The notes under the pieces were generated by a model. It had not been told where the DNA came from. It was given only the letters and a program-made list of their open reading frames with translations, and did no database searches. 64,000 nt of DNA from Bacteroidota bacterium (GTDB lineage Bacteria > Bacteroidota > Bacteroidia > Chitinophagales > Chitinophagaceae): assembly GCA_016711825.1 (NCBI GenBank), contig JADJSG010000004.1, positions 434,001 to 498,000 on the forward strand, written 5' to 3'. Both the position numbers and the translations under genes were made by a program. Positions 27,688-37,207 of this stretch are shown one piece after another (the first letter of the stretch is position 1; every line of letters starts with the position of its first letter).

Positions 27688-28677
27688 TTAATAAGCCCAT
27701 TTAAGATAGGTAGCCCCCCAGGTAAATCCACCTCCAAAAGCAGCTAATATAATATTGTCTCCTTTTTTAAGCTGACTTTCCCATTCCCATAAACATAAGG
27801 GCAATGTGCCATTGGTGGTATTGCCATAGCGTTGTATGTTCACCATCACTTTTTCTTCAGGCAAACCCATTCTTTCGCGGGTAGCATCAATGATACGCTT
27901 ATTGGCCTGATGGGGAACAAGCCATGTGACATCTTCTTCACTCAAACCATTGCGTTGCATGATATCATAAGCGACTTCAGCCATATTTTTGACCGCAAAT
28001 TTAAAAACGGTTTGACCCTCCTGATACACATAATGTTCACGATTTAATACAGTTTCTACAGTTGCTGGTTTTACTGAACCACCTGCTTTCTGATGTAAAA
28101 ACGCACGTCCGGCACCATCTGATTTCAAAATACTATCAATCAATCCCAACCCCTCATGATTAGGTTCAAGCAATACCGCACCACAACCATCACCAAAGAT
28201 GATACAAGTGGCACGATCTTCAAAGTTTAGAATAGAACTCATTTTATCGCCTCCAACAACAATCACTTTTTTGTATTTTCCTGTTTCAATAAACTGGGCT
28301 GCTGTAGTGAGTGCATATAAAAAACCGCTACATGCTGCACTCACATCATAACCCCATGCATTTTTCATCCCTAACTTATCTGTAATCACATTGGCAGTGG
28401 CAGGGAAGGTAAAATCAGGGGTGGTGGTGGCACAAATCAACAACTCAATTTCCAAGGGGTCAATGCCTTTTTTATCAAAAATTTGTTGCACTGCTTTTAC
28501 TGCCATATCTGAAGTACCAAGACCTTCGCCTTTGAGTATACGACGTTCTTTTATGCCAGTGCGTGATGTAATCCATTCGTCATTGGTGTCCACCAATTTT
28601 TCAAGATCTAAGTTCGTTAATTTATCTTCAGGAACGTAGCCCCCAACACAAGTAATGGATGCAAGAATTTTGGCCAT
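27688..28677 (-). CDS. fabH: Beta-ketoacyl-ACP synthase III
   Basis: 329 aa. The triad Cys116 (SAACSGF), His256 (VPHQANKRI) and Asn286 (YGNTTNGT) is complete. It condenses an acyl-CoA primer with malonyl-ACP to start fatty acid synthesis; in Bacteroidota the primer is often branched. The Asn motif reads GNTTNGT rather than the commoner GNTSAAS, a conservative change. The usual plsX partner is not adjacent. A -7 box lies at 28710. Confidence 0.95.
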   Translation of the reverse strand: MAKILASITCVGGYVPEDKLTNLDLEKLVDTNDEWITSRTGIKERRILKGEGLGTSDMAVKAVQQIFDKKGIDPLEIELLICATTTPDFTFPATANVITDKLGMKNAWGYDVSAACSGFLYALTTAAQFIETGKYKKVIVVGGDKMSSILNFEDRATCIIFGDGCGAVLLEPNHEGLGLIDSILKSDGAGRAFLHQKAGGSVKPATVETVLNREHYVYQEGQTVFKFAVKNMAEVAYDIMQRNGLSEEDVTWLVPHQANKRIIDATRERMGLPEEKVMVNIQRYGNTTNGTLPLCLWEWESQLKKGDNIILAAFGGGFTWGATYLKWAY

Positions 28678-28709
28678 GTTTATTTAAATTAAAAAGGAGG
28701 GTAAAGGTA

Positions 28710-28717
28710 CAAATATA
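28710..28717 (-). promoter_or_regulatory. -7 promoter box for fabH
   Basis: Minus-strand TATATTTG (exact TAnnTTTG), 33 bp upstream of the fabH ATG. Confidence 0.5.
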
Positions 28718-28768
28718 ATTGAGGTACTAAAATGAATTTTATCAATGCTTATCAACTTGTATTTCTAT

Positions 28769-29605
28769 TTATAACATTCTTAACAATACTTGCCAGGCAC
28801 TTTCTACATCATGATGGTCAAGGTATTGAATCGCTTGACTTTCCATATCGGTATGGTTTGAAACCACAAAAGCTTCATCCCGTTGAGGTATCGTAGTACA
28901 GTTAGCCAATTGACCTAAATGATTGCCTGTAAGTACATGACTATTTTTGATTTTGGCTGGCAATGCATCAAAACCCATACCAAGTTGCATATTTGGCTTT
29001 GCCACTTCAAACACAGCCGAACCTGAAGCCCGACAATAATAATCGCCACCCATACGTGCCACCAGATCGATTTTGTGAGGGTCGATTTGTTGTAGATCAT
29101 TAAGCACGTCATCATTGATATGCATCATCACAATTTCACAAATAATCAAATTGCCAGCGCCGCCTTCAACACCTGTTTCCTTTACTTCAAGCACTTTACA
29201 TTCCAGCTGAGCGGGCGATTCTTTTACCCTGAAAGGTTTTACCAAAGTAGAAGCTATAGGTGTAAAGCCTGCTTTTTCAAATTCACTGATTCCTTTTGGA
29301 AATTCACAACTACTTAAACTCATTTGTTGCACCATGGCATAGTTTACTACATTGATTACAACCTCTTTGGTATCATAAATATTTTCGAGGGTATGCTTAA
29401 TGGTATTATCGCGTACTCTTCTTGCGGGCGAAAATATCGCAATAGGTGGCTTACTGCCAAAAATATTAAAAAAACTAAAGGGTGATAAATTGGGATTCCC
29501 CTCGGCATCTATGGTAGATGCAAAGCATATCGGACGGGGGGCAATAGCGCCTAATAAGTAAGCGTGAAACTGTGAAGTTTTTATTTCTGAAGGCTTTATG
29601 ATCAT
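28769..29605 (-). CDS. Flavin reductase-like FMN-binding split-barrel protein
   Basis: 278 aa. The N-terminal LLGAIAPRPICFASTIDAEG and NLSPFSFFNIFGSKPP are typical of the flavoredoxin/flavin-reductase-like domain, which covers about residues 10-200. These proteins bind FMN and reduce flavins or act in aromatic catabolism. It sits 50 bp downstream of the FAH-family gene on the same strand, so they are likely co-transcribed. A role beside the FAH enzyme, perhaps in tyrosine or other aromatic breakdown, is inference. Confidence 0.85.
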   Translation of the reverse strand: MIIKPSEIKTSQFHAYLLGAIAPRPICFASTIDAEGNPNLSPFSFFNIFGSKPPIAIFSPARRVRDNTIKHTLENIYDTKEVVINVVNYAMVQQMSLSSCEFPKGISEFEKAGFTPIASTLVKPFRVKESPAQLECKVLEVKETGVEGGAGNLIICEIVMMHINDDVLNDLQQIDPHKIDLVARMGGDYYCRASGSAVFEVAKPNMQLGMGFDALPAKIKNSHVLTGNHLGQLANCTTIPQRDEAFVVSNHTDMESQAIQYLDHHDVESAWQVLLRML

Positions 29606-29655
29606 ATGTTATTATTGTGATTTAGATAAAGAGATGACTTTTTCAAACAGTAAAA

Positions 29656-30663
29656 TTATTTTTTCTTCAAGGCTAAAATAGAAAATTCACTCTCTTCTTT
29701 GACAATTTTATTTTTCAATATCCCCAAGCCATCGATTGCCATTTCTACTTCATCACCTTCCTGCAACCATTGTACTTTGTATTGAGGATCATTGAGCAAG
29801 CCGGTACCATTTAATTCAAGGAAACAACCTGTTCCAACAGTTCCGCTACCTATCACATCACCAGGCAAAATATCAACGCCATACGCACATCGCTCTAATA
29901 TTTCGGCAAACGTCCAGTCCATATCTCCCACACTCCCCTCACTCACTTGTACCCCGTTTACTTTACAAGTCATTTTCAGATTATAATTATTGCCGGTATG
30001 GTTTTCTTTGCAAGGTATTTTATAGGGTTCTAATTCGTCGGGGGTTACTAACATTGGTCCGATAACGGTACTGAAATCTTTACCCTTTGCAGGTCCCAGG
30101 TTCAACAACATTTCTTCCATCTGTAATGTGCGTGCACTCATATCGTTCATAATCATATATCCGCCAATATAACTATCCGCCTCTGCAGCTTTGATATTTC
30201 TTCCTTTTTTGCATACTACAATGGCAACTTCTAATTCAAAATCTAATTTTTGAAAATGGTCGGGCATGCAAACAATATTGCCTGGCCCTTGAATAGCGTT
30301 ATGATTGGTAAAATAAAAAATAGGATATTGGTCAAACTCAGCAATCATGTCCACTTTTCTATTTCTTCGTGCAGATGCTACATGCTGCCTGAAAGCATAT
30401 CCATCTCTGCAACTCGTCGGTTTGGGTACAGGAGCCATAATGCTTGCTTCTTGAAAATATGTAAAATGGTGTTCTAACAATTGCCCTTTGATAATTTTCT
30501 TTTCTAAGGTTTGTAGTTTTTCAATATTTTCTTCCCAATGTTCAAGCAAGGCTTGCATGGTAGCGGGTAGCAACACATCAGCATCGCTTACATTATACAA
30601 TTTATTATTGATCAACAGGGCCAAATTTTCGTTGCCATTATGAAGATGTGTAACTAGTTTCAT
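29656..30663 (-). CDS. Fumarylacetoacetate hydrolase family protein
   Basis: 335 aa. An N-terminal region of about 80 residues precedes the FAH catalytic domain. Metal-binding acids are visible in DFELEVAIVVCKKG, and YMIMNDMSAR and SGTVGTG are further family motifs. Family members cleave C-C bonds in fumarylacetoacetate or related diketo acids. The pairing with a flavin-reductase-like gene is seen in Bacteroidota tyrosine-degradation clusters, so fumarylacetoacetase is plausible. No homogentisate dioxygenase or HPPD gene is in the window, and the exact substrate is open. Confidence 0.85.
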   Translation of the reverse strand: MKLVTHLHNGNENLALLINNKLYNVSDADVLLPATMQALLEHWEENIEKLQTLEKKIIKGQLLEHHFTYFQEASIMAPVPKPTSCRDGYAFRQHVASARRNRKVDMIAEFDQYPIFYFTNHNAIQGPGNIVCMPDHFQKLDFELEVAIVVCKKGRNIKAAEADSYIGGYMIMNDMSARTLQMEEMLLNLGPAKGKDFSTVIGPMLVTPDELEPYKIPCKENHTGNNYNLKMTCKVNGVQVSEGSVGDMDWTFAEILERCAYGVDILPGDVIGSGTVGTGCFLELNGTGLLNDPQYKVQWLQEGDEVEMAIDGLGILKNKIVKEESEFSILALKKK

Positions 30664-30692
30664 GTTTAAATAAAATTTAAATTAAAGGTCTG

Positions 30693-30700
30693 CAAAGATA
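30693..30700 (-). promoter_or_regulatory. -7 promoter box for the FAH / flavin-reductase pair
   Basis: Minus-strand TATCTTTG (exact TAnnTTTG), 30 bp before the FAH-family ATG. Confidence 0.5.
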
Positions 30701-30910
30701 GCAATAATTTGAGTGAGTTAAAGAAGGGTCATGTATAAAAAAAATAGTATTTTTAAGCCTTGAAACTTTCGTTAATCAATGGAAGTTTGATTGAGAAAGA
30801 CATACGACAGTCACAAATATAATAACCTACTTATTATGTTGTAAAGGGCGTGTTATGTATGGCATTTTCAATAAAAAATGATTTATTGACAAAATATATA
30901 TAATAACCTT

Positions 30911-31603
30911 ATGGACCCTTATAAGAGTATAAAAAATTGGGCTAGTGAAGACCGGCCGAGAGAAAAAATGATAGCAAAAGGTGCTGCAGCCCTTTCAAAT
31001 GCAGAGCTGTTAGCCATACTAATCAATACAGGTATTTCAAATAAAAGCGCTTTAGATATTGCTAAAGAAATTATGGAAATGAATCATCAAAACTTATTGG
31101 AATTAAGTAAAATGACTTTTTCTGATTTAAAAAAAATAAAAGGATTGGGCGAAAAAAAAGCCATTACCTTATTAACTGCCTTGGAAATTGGTAAAAGAAG
31201 GCAATTAAGTGCTGCACTTGAAAAGCCACAAATCAGAAGTAGCCAAGATGCATTTGCATTACTTGTGCCCTTATATTTTGGCAAAAGTGTTGAGGCATTT
31301 TATGTCATTTTTATGTTGCACAATGGCAAAGTACTCAGTATAGAAAACGTAAGTAATGGAGGCATAACAGGCACTGTAGTTGATAGTAGGGTGATTTTTA
31401 AACGAGCCCTCGAATTAAAGGCTGTTACTCGATTGGTATTATCGCATAATCATCCCAGTGGAAATTTAAATCCCAGTGAAGCAGACAAAAGGCTGACTGA
31501 TAAAATGATAGAAGGAGGCAAACTTTTAGATATAGAAATATCTGATCATATCATAGTAGGTGCAAATGCCTACTTTAGTTTCAAAGACGAAGGGTTGATG
31601 TGA
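30911..31603 (+). CDS. radC: RadC family protein (JAB/MPN domain)
   Basis: 230 aa. The N-terminal helix-hairpin-helix region includes LKKIKGLGEKKAITLLTALE. The C-terminal JAMM domain has the motif H-x-H-x7-S-x2-D in SHNHPSGNLNPSEAD. Historically named a DNA-repair protein, its biochemical function is unsettled; the intact metal site suggests an isopeptidase-like or nuclease-like activity. Full length, with no mobile-element context. Confidence 0.93.
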   Translation: MDPYKSIKNWASEDRPREKMIAKGAAALSNAELLAILINTGISNKSALDIAKEIMEMNHQNLLELSKMTFSDLKKIKGLGEKKAITLLTALEIGKRRQLSAALEKPQIRSSQDAFALLVPLYFGKSVEAFYVIFMLHNGKVLSIENVSNGGITGTVVDSRVIFKRALELKAVTRLVLSHNHPSGNLNPSEADKRLTDKMIEGGKLLDIEISDHIIVGANAYFSFKDEGLM

Positions 31604-31718
31604 CAAACCCTATATACCTAAATTAATATTTCTAGTTGAAATCATTCATCTAGCATAGTATCCCAGCACGCCCCGTAGTTTGTACTTATTTATATCTGCG
31701 ATGAAATGGGAAGCCATT

Positions 31719-32402
31719 TTATAAAAGTATCGATTCCCCAATTTTCAAAAGGAGCAATTCAATATTTTCTTTTGCAAATGCATCTATCGCATCCTGATGG
31801 TCGATTTTTACAAAACCAAACGTGTCGTAATGCACCCCAATTACTTTGTCAGCATGCACAAATTGTGCAGCCGTAATGGCATCTCTAATACCCATTGTAA
31901 AATTATCGCCTATGGGTAAAACAGCAAAACTTAAATCGGCCCAACTCGGTATGAGTTGCATATCAAGGGTCAATGCGGTATCGCCACTATAGTAAAATGA
32001 TTTTTGTTCGGCATAAACAATAAAACCCATCGGATTGCCACCATACGACCCATCAGCAAAACTGCTACTATGTTGCGCCACTGTACACTTTACGGTAAAA
32101 TCGTCAAAGGTCCATTTGCCACCCGTATTCATAGGATGCGTATTGGTAACGCCTTTTGACTGCAACCACTCATGTATTTCCCAATTGCAAATTACCTTGG
32201 CTCCCGTACGCAAGGCGATAGACAAGCAATCTAAAAAATGATCATTGTGGGCATGACTCACCAAAATATAATCAGCCTCAATGTCTAATACATTTATATC
32301 CTTTGCCAATTCATTGCCTGAGATATAAGGATCAAACAAGAGTATTTTATCGTTTATATTTATACTAAAACAAGCGTGACCATAATAGGTAAATTGCATC
32401 AT
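31719..32402 (-). CDS. Metal-dependent hydrolase, metallo-beta-lactamase fold (UPF0173 type)
   Basis: 227 aa. MMQFTYYGHACFSI opens the domain. The metal motif SHAHNDHF (H-x-H-x-D-H) is present, with further ligands in YYSGDTAL and GVHYDTFG. It resembles UlaG/UPF0173 hydrolases, which act on lactones or phosphoesters; the substrate is unknown. The start may be the second ATG (32399). A -7 box is at 32422. Confidence 0.9.
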   Translation of the reverse strand: MMQFTYYGHACFSININDKILLFDPYISGNELAKDINVLDIEADYILVSHAHNDHFLDCLSIALRTGAKVICNWEIHEWLQSKGVTNTHPMNTGGKWTFDDFTVKCTVAQHSSSFADGSYGGNPMGFIVYAEQKSFYYSGDTALTLDMQLIPSWADLSFAVLPIGDNFTMGIRDAITAAQFVHADKVIGVHYDTFGFVKIDHQDAIDAFAKENIELLLLKIGESILL

Positions 32403-32421
32403 AATGTATTTTTATTTTTTA

Positions 32422-32429
32422 CAAAAATA
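32422..32429 (-). promoter_or_regulatory. -7 promoter box for the metal-dependent hydrolase
   Basis: Minus-strand TATTTTTG (exact TAnnTTTG), 20 bp before the start at 32402. Confidence 0.45.
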
Positions 32430-32457
32430 ATGGAGGATTGAATCAATTTCAGAAAAA

Positions 32458-32955
32458 TTATATTTCCAGGTTCTTTTGCATCACATAATCATTGAGCCAA
32501 TAATTACCCAGGGGAATGTCGATTTCCTCTACGACTTTGAACCCCATTTTTTCATAAAATGTTTTGGCTGTATTCTGTCTGTTCACATTGAGTGTCAAGA
32601 TGCTTTTATTTAATGTATCACATGCCTTTTCAATATTAGTCATCAGTAATTTTCCTGCACCTTTTTGTTGTGTGTTGGGCGACACATAGAGTTTACTTAG
32701 TTTCAACACTCTACTGTCATTTTCATCTTCAATACATTGTGCATATCCGATCAACTCGTTTTGGTGTGTCAGTACCCAAAAGTGGTGCTGGGGATGATTG
32801 ATTTGTTCATAAAGTGTTTTTTCGTTGTAAAACAACTGTAACATATAATCAATTTGTGCCTGAGAAATGATATCTCTATACGTCGCGTTCCAGGTCACTT
32901 TTGCAATCGAAATGATTGAAGGAATATGATGAATGGTGGCATTGATAATTTCCAT
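32458..32955 (-). CDS. GNAT family N-acetyltransferase
   Basis: 165 aa. The acetyl-CoA-binding segment is KLYVSPNTQQKGAGKLLMTN (Q-x-x-G-x-G/A type), and the C-terminal signature is AKTFYEKMGFKVVEE. It transfers acetyl groups to an unidentified amine. Encoded as a single gene between the hydrolase and cphA. Confidence 0.9.
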   Translation of the reverse strand: MEIINATIHHIPSIISIAKVTWNATYRDIISQAQIDYMLQLFYNEKTLYEQINHPQHHFWVLTHQNELIGYAQCIEDENDSRVLKLSKLYVSPNTQQKGAGKLLMTNIEKACDTLNKSILTLNVNRQNTAKTFYEKMGFKVVEEIDIPLGNYWLNDYVMQKNLEI

Positions 32956-32968
32956 ACGATTAAAACAG

Positions 32969-32976
32969 CAAAGATA
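32969..32976 (-). promoter_or_regulatory. -7 promoter box for the GNAT gene
   Basis: Minus-strand TATCTTTG (exact TAnnTTTG), 14 bp before the GNAT ATG, implying a leader of only a few bases. Confidence 0.5.
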
Positions 32977-33093
32977 ATCTATTCATGAAACTTACACGTT
33001 GCACACAAACATACCGACTATTTAATGCCAATATATTTGCATTGAAAACGCTAAGTCTTTCTATAAAAGTTTTAATTATGATGACCCTATACC

Positions 33094-35715
33094 TTATTGT
33101 ATATCTTCATCATTTTTCAACTTTTGAATATATGCCAAAGCATCTGTTATCACATCGCTACAGATGACAATAAAAGAATCTTTAGGTGCTTTTTTAACAG
33201 CAAAATCAATGGCTTCCAGTTCTTTAAGTATAACGGTAACGCTTATCTCTTTTTTTACTTTTGCAATACCTTCTTTTAAAAGTTCTACAATATTTTCAAC
33301 GGTACGCCCTCTTAAATGTTTATCTTGTCTAATGATAATTTCATCGAACATAGAAGCCGCCATTTCGCCTAATTCGCGTATATCTTCATCTCTTCTATCA
33401 CCTGTGCCTGCGATGATACCTATTTTATGTGGAGCATGTACTTTGTCGACATATGCTTTTAACACGGTAAATCCTGCGGGATTATGTGCATAATCGGCCA
33501 ATACCTGGAAATTTTGAAATTGAAATAGATTCATACGGCCAGGTGTTTGTGCCGGACTTGGGATAAAGGTTTGTAAAGCCTGACGAATATCAACCACGGT
33601 AAAGCCACGTAAATAACCAGCTAATACAGCCGGCATAATATTCATAACATTGAATAAAGCCTTTCCACTTTGTGTTAAAGGAATGGTATGTGCTTTTTCA
33701 ATTTGAATTTTCCATGCGCCTTTTTGAATATAAATCAAATCGGTTGTTTCATCATACACAGCTGCGATACCATTTTTTTCACAATGTTCTTTAATACGCC
33801 TGCTTGCCGGATTACAACTAAAATAGGCAATTTTACAATCTAAGCCTTCGTTCATTTTATAAACTAAATCATCATCTGCATTTAATATGGCATACCCATT
33901 TCTCACTACACTTTGAGCCACTACTGCTTTCACCCTTGCCAATTGCTCCACGGTATCGATACCACTAAGCCCCAGATGATCGGCACTGATATTGGTTACA
34001 ATACCAATATCGCATTGATGAAACCCTAAGCCAGCTCTTAAAATACCTCCACGTGCACATTCTAATACGGCAAAATCAACGGTTGGATCTTTCAATACAA
34101 ACTCAGCGCTCATTGGCCCCGTACAATCGCCTTTCATCATCATCAAATTTTGGATATAAACGCCATCACTGGTTGTAAATCCTACTTTATATCCCATACT
34201 TTTTACAAGATGGGCGGTGATTCGGGTGGTGGTGGTTTTGCCATTGGTACCCGAAACGGCAATGATTGGAATTCGAGCAGTCGTGCCTGGGGGATAAAGC
34301 ATGTCTATTACAGGCTCTGCAACATTGCGTGCTAATCCCTCACTGGGATCAATATGCATTCTAAATCCGGGTGCTGCATTTACTTCTAACACTGCTCCTC
34401 CATTTTCTTCTAAAGGTGTTGAAAGATCACTTGCCATGATATCAATACCACAAATGTCGAGACCGATTATACGAGCGATTCGTTCAGCTAGAAATATATT
34501 GTTTGGATGTACATAATCAGTGACATCGGTAGAGGTACCACCTGTACTTAAGTTGGCTGTAGGCTTGAGAAATAGCACTTCATCTTTGGGAATCACACTT
34601 TCTAAAGTCAATTCTTTATCAAGTAATATTTTTTCAGTCACGGCATCCACTTTTATTTGGGTCAATACTTTTTCATGACCAAATCCTCTTCGGGGATCGC
34701 TATTGACTTGATCGATCAAGGCTTGTAAAGTACTTTTGCCATCGCCTGTAACACAAGCGGGCGTGCGTTTTGCAGCACAAATAAATTTATAATTTATTAC
34801 TAATAATCTAAAGTCATAACCGGTAATAAACTTTTCACATATAATACTTTTAGAATGTTTTTTGGCGATTTCAAAAGCCAGTACAGCACTTTCCCAATCA
34901 AGAATATTGGTGGTAGCCCCTCTGCCATGATTACCATTTACTGGTTTTAAAACGATTGGGTAGCCAATTTTATGAATTGCAGCTTCTAAATCTTCTAAAT
35001 CATAGATGATTCTACCTCTGGGAACTGGCACTTCGGCGGCTTCTAAAATATTTTTTGTATCTTCTTTGTCGCAGGCAATTTCAACGGCGATATTGCTGGT
35101 AGTACTTGCTACTGTAGCTTGAATTCTACGTTGATTAATGCCATAGCCTAATTGTACCAGTGAGTTTTTGTTTAAACGAATCCAGGGAATATTTCTGTTG
35201 ATTGCTTCTTGCACTATAGAACCAGTGCTTGGCCCCAGACGTACTTTTTCGCGTATGACCCTAAGTTCCTGAATAAAGGTTTCCAAATCAAAATCGTGAC
35301 CTTCGATTAATCGTTGTGCGATTTCAACAGAAGCGGAAGCAGTAGCTTTACCAACGGCTTCTTCAACATAGGAAAAAACCACATGATATACACCTTCTTT
35401 ACCTGCGCTTCGTGTTCTACCAAAGCCTGTTTCCATACCTGCCAAGGTTTGCAATTCTAATGCAATATGTTCAATGACATGTCCCATCCAGGTGCCTTCT
35501 TCTACTCGTTTAAAAAAGCCGCCTTCCACACCTTCGCTACATCTATGTGAGTTCATGGATGGAAACATTTGTTTGATCCGTTCTAAAAAACCAGGAATTG
35601 TATTGGTAGGTTGTTGTTCCAGTGTTTCAAGGTCAAGTAGCATCACTATGAGTTTATGTCTTTTGACACTCCAATAGTTAGGGCCATTCATCACTTTTAT
35701 TTCTAATATTTTCAT
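33094..35715 (-). CDS. cphA: Cyanophycin synthetase CphA
   Basis: 873 aa from the ATG at 35715 (MKILEIKVMNGPNYWSVKRH), the standard start for the family. An upstream in-frame extension to 35820 is unlikely. The N-terminal domain (about 1-165) is followed by an ATP-grasp domain with VNGNHGRGATTNI. A Mur-ligase-like domain follows, with the P-loop VSGTNGKTTTTR and, near the end, IIRQDKHLRGRT. The enzyme polymerises Asp and Arg into cyanophycin, a nitrogen store, using ATP at two sites. All three domains look intact. Cyanophycinase (cphB) or an isoaspartyl dipeptidase, usual neighbours, are absent here. Confidence 0.95.
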   Translation of the reverse strand: MKILEIKVMNGPNYWSVKRHKLIVMLLDLETLEQQPTNTIPGFLERIKQMFPSMNSHRCSEGVEGGFFKRVEEGTWMGHVIEHIALELQTLAGMETGFGRTRSAGKEGVYHVVFSYVEEAVGKATASASVEIAQRLIEGHDFDLETFIQELRVIREKVRLGPSTGSIVQEAINRNIPWIRLNKNSLVQLGYGINQRRIQATVASTTSNIAVEIACDKEDTKNILEAAEVPVPRGRIIYDLEDLEAAIHKIGYPIVLKPVNGNHGRGATTNILDWESAVLAFEIAKKHSKSIICEKFITGYDFRLLVINYKFICAAKRTPACVTGDGKSTLQALIDQVNSDPRRGFGHEKVLTQIKVDAVTEKILLDKELTLESVIPKDEVLFLKPTANLSTGGTSTDVTDYVHPNNIFLAERIARIIGLDICGIDIMASDLSTPLEENGGAVLEVNAAPGFRMHIDPSEGLARNVAEPVIDMLYPPGTTARIPIIAVSGTNGKTTTTRITAHLVKSMGYKVGFTTSDGVYIQNLMMMKGDCTGPMSAEFVLKDPTVDFAVLECARGGILRAGLGFHQCDIGIVTNISADHLGLSGIDTVEQLARVKAVVAQSVVRNGYAILNADDDLVYKMNEGLDCKIAYFSCNPASRRIKEHCEKNGIAAVYDETTDLIYIQKGAWKIQIEKAHTIPLTQSGKALFNVMNIMPAVLAGYLRGFTVVDIRQALQTFIPSPAQTPGRMNLFQFQNFQVLADYAHNPAGFTVLKAYVDKVHAPHKIGIIAGTGDRRDEDIRELGEMAASMFDEIIIRQDKHLRGRTVENIVELLKEGIAKVKKEISVTVILKELEAIDFAVKKAPKDSFIVICSDVITDALAYIQKLKNDEDIQ

Positions 35716-35804
35716 TGTATTGTTATTTTTCTGAGTACAATATAGATACGATAATATTAACGTACAATTATTTTTGCATAATAATAAAAAAGAAATCCAT
35801 AAAA

Positions 35805-35838
35805 CAACAAAGCGTTCCACAAGGGGAACGCTTTGTAT
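35805..35838 (-). terminator. Terminator after the Cys-rich secreted protein gene
   Basis: Perfect 11-bp stem caaagcgttcc / ggaacgctttg (35808-35835) lies 20 bp past the stop of the 35858-36175 gene and upstream of cphA. It separates the two transcripts; the following U tract is interrupted (uuguuguuuu). Confidence 0.8.
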
Positions 35839-35857
35839 AAAATAAGTATGTAATTAA

Positions 35858-36175
35858 TTATTTTGTAGCACTGCTACCTGTTTTGCTAGCAGGTGTAGAT
35901 GATGCAGGCGAGCTTGTTGAAGTTGAACTTGTTTTTGCGCAACAAGCTGATTTACCATGAGAGATATTGCTTTTGCAACATGCTGGCATTTGACTCGTTG
36001 AAGTTGTTTTGCTTGAAACTGTACCGTCAGCATTTGCTGGATCGACACCTGTTGTTGAAGTTTTGTTGGCACTGCACTCTTTTTTAGAGCCATTTTTATC
36101 TTTGCAACATTTTTTGTCAGCGAAAGATGTACCAGTAATGAATAATGCTAAAGCAAGAAATAATACCTTTTTCAT
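35858..36175 (-). CDS. Small secreted protein with CC pairs and a Ser/Thr-rich tail
   Basis: 105 aa. A signal peptide (MKKVLFLALALFITGTSFA) is followed by three Cys-Cys pairs (DKKCCKDKNG, PACCKS, SACCAK) and one single Cys. The tail is almost entirely Ser, Thr, Ala, Pro and Lys. The layout suggests a disulfide-linked or metal-binding periplasmic or surface protein with a disordered tail. I know no named family for it. It has its own -7 box and a terminator, so it is a single-gene unit. Confidence 0.78.
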   Translation of the reverse strand: MKKVLFLALALFITGTSFADKKCCKDKNGSKKECSANKTSTTGVDPANADGTVSSKTTSTSQMPACCKSNISHGKSACCAKTSSTSTSSPASSTPASKTGSSATK

Positions 36176-36198
36176 ATTTTAAGTTTTTAAATGAATTT

Positions 36199-36206
36199 CA
36201 AATATA
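36199..36206 (-). promoter_or_regulatory. -7 promoter box for the Cys-rich secreted protein
   Basis: Minus-strand TATATTTG (exact TAnnTTTG), 24 bp before the ATG at 36175. Confidence 0.5.
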
Positions 36207-36313
36207 AAACAAAAAATTTAATGATAAAAAAATTTTAGGATATTTAACAAAATATCAGTCCTTTTATTTTTCCGTTTGACAAATAAAAACTCAATTTGCA
36301 GATTCTCAATTTC

Positions 36314-37207
36314 ATGCATAGAAGTAAAGCATTATGGGCCTTGGCAGCCATTTCATTTTTCTGGGGCACTACATGGTTTGTTTCAAAACTGACAGTGAAT
36401 GCAATACCTCCCTTGCAAATGACAGGTATCAGGCAAACCACAGCGGGCTTTTTGCTCATAGTTTACTTTTTAATTAAAAATAAAAAAGCCCCCCCCATTG
36501 AAGATTTATTCTATTACTTAATGTTGGGCTTTTTATTAATTAGTTGTAGCAATGGGCTTACGACTTGGGCTATTAAATTTATCCCTTCATACTTAGGTGC
36601 TTTGATATCATCTTTGATGCCTTTTGTGATGATTGTTGCCAATTTTATTTTCTTCAAAGAAAAAATACTCCCCAAAACCCTACTAGGACTTATCATTGGC
36701 TTTACAGGGGTCACCTTTTTGTTAAGTTCATTTATAGAAGAAATGAATGACCAACATTTCGCCTTTGGTGTATTGCTAACACTCATAGGTGTATTGACCT
36801 GGACAACAGGCACACTCATGACCGTACGCAATAAAAGAAAACTAGATCCTTTTGTGGGCATTGGGTGGCAAATGTTTTTTGGAGGCCTTATCCTTTATTT
36901 GGCCTCATGGATTACAGGGCAGCAGGTAAGCCTTTCAACAGTACCAATGGCAACATGGGGCTGGATTGCGTATTTGACAAGTATTGGCTCAATAGCTTGT
37001 TTTTTATGTTACTTGTACGCACTCAAGCATTTACCAATCAGTTTGGTGTCAATATATGTATATCTAAACCCCCTCGTAGCGTTATTGCTCGGCATCCTAT
37101 TCTTGAATGAAAAGCTCACATGGTCAATTGTAATGGGTGCAATGCTTATTTTTGTGGGTATTTACATTGTAATGAAATCAAGAAGTGTTAAAAAGCGATT
37201 GAACTAA
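36314..37207 (+). CDS. EamA/DMT family transporter
   Basis: 297 aa, about ten membrane helices in two EamA repeats (about residues 5-135 and 145-290). AAISFFWGTTWFVSKLTVN and the repeat-2 end PLVALLLGILFLNEKLTW are characteristic. These are drug/metabolite exporters, often of amino acids or similar small molecules; the substrate is unknown. I take the ATG at 36314 rather than the TTG at 36296 because the first helix begins directly after it. Confidence 0.9.
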   Translation: MHRSKALWALAAISFFWGTTWFVSKLTVNAIPPLQMTGIRQTTAGFLLIVYFLIKNKKAPPIEDLFYYLMLGFLLISCSNGLTTWAIKFIPSYLGALISSLMPFVMIVANFIFFKEKILPKTLLGLIIGFTGVTFLLSSFIEEMNDQHFAFGVLLTLIGVLTWTTGTLMTVRNKRKLDPFVGIGWQMFFGGLILYLASWITGQQVSLSTVPMATWGWIAYLTSIGSIACFLCYLYALKHLPISLVSIYVYLNPLVALLLGILFLNEKLTWSIVMGAMLIFVGIYIVMKSRSVKKRLN

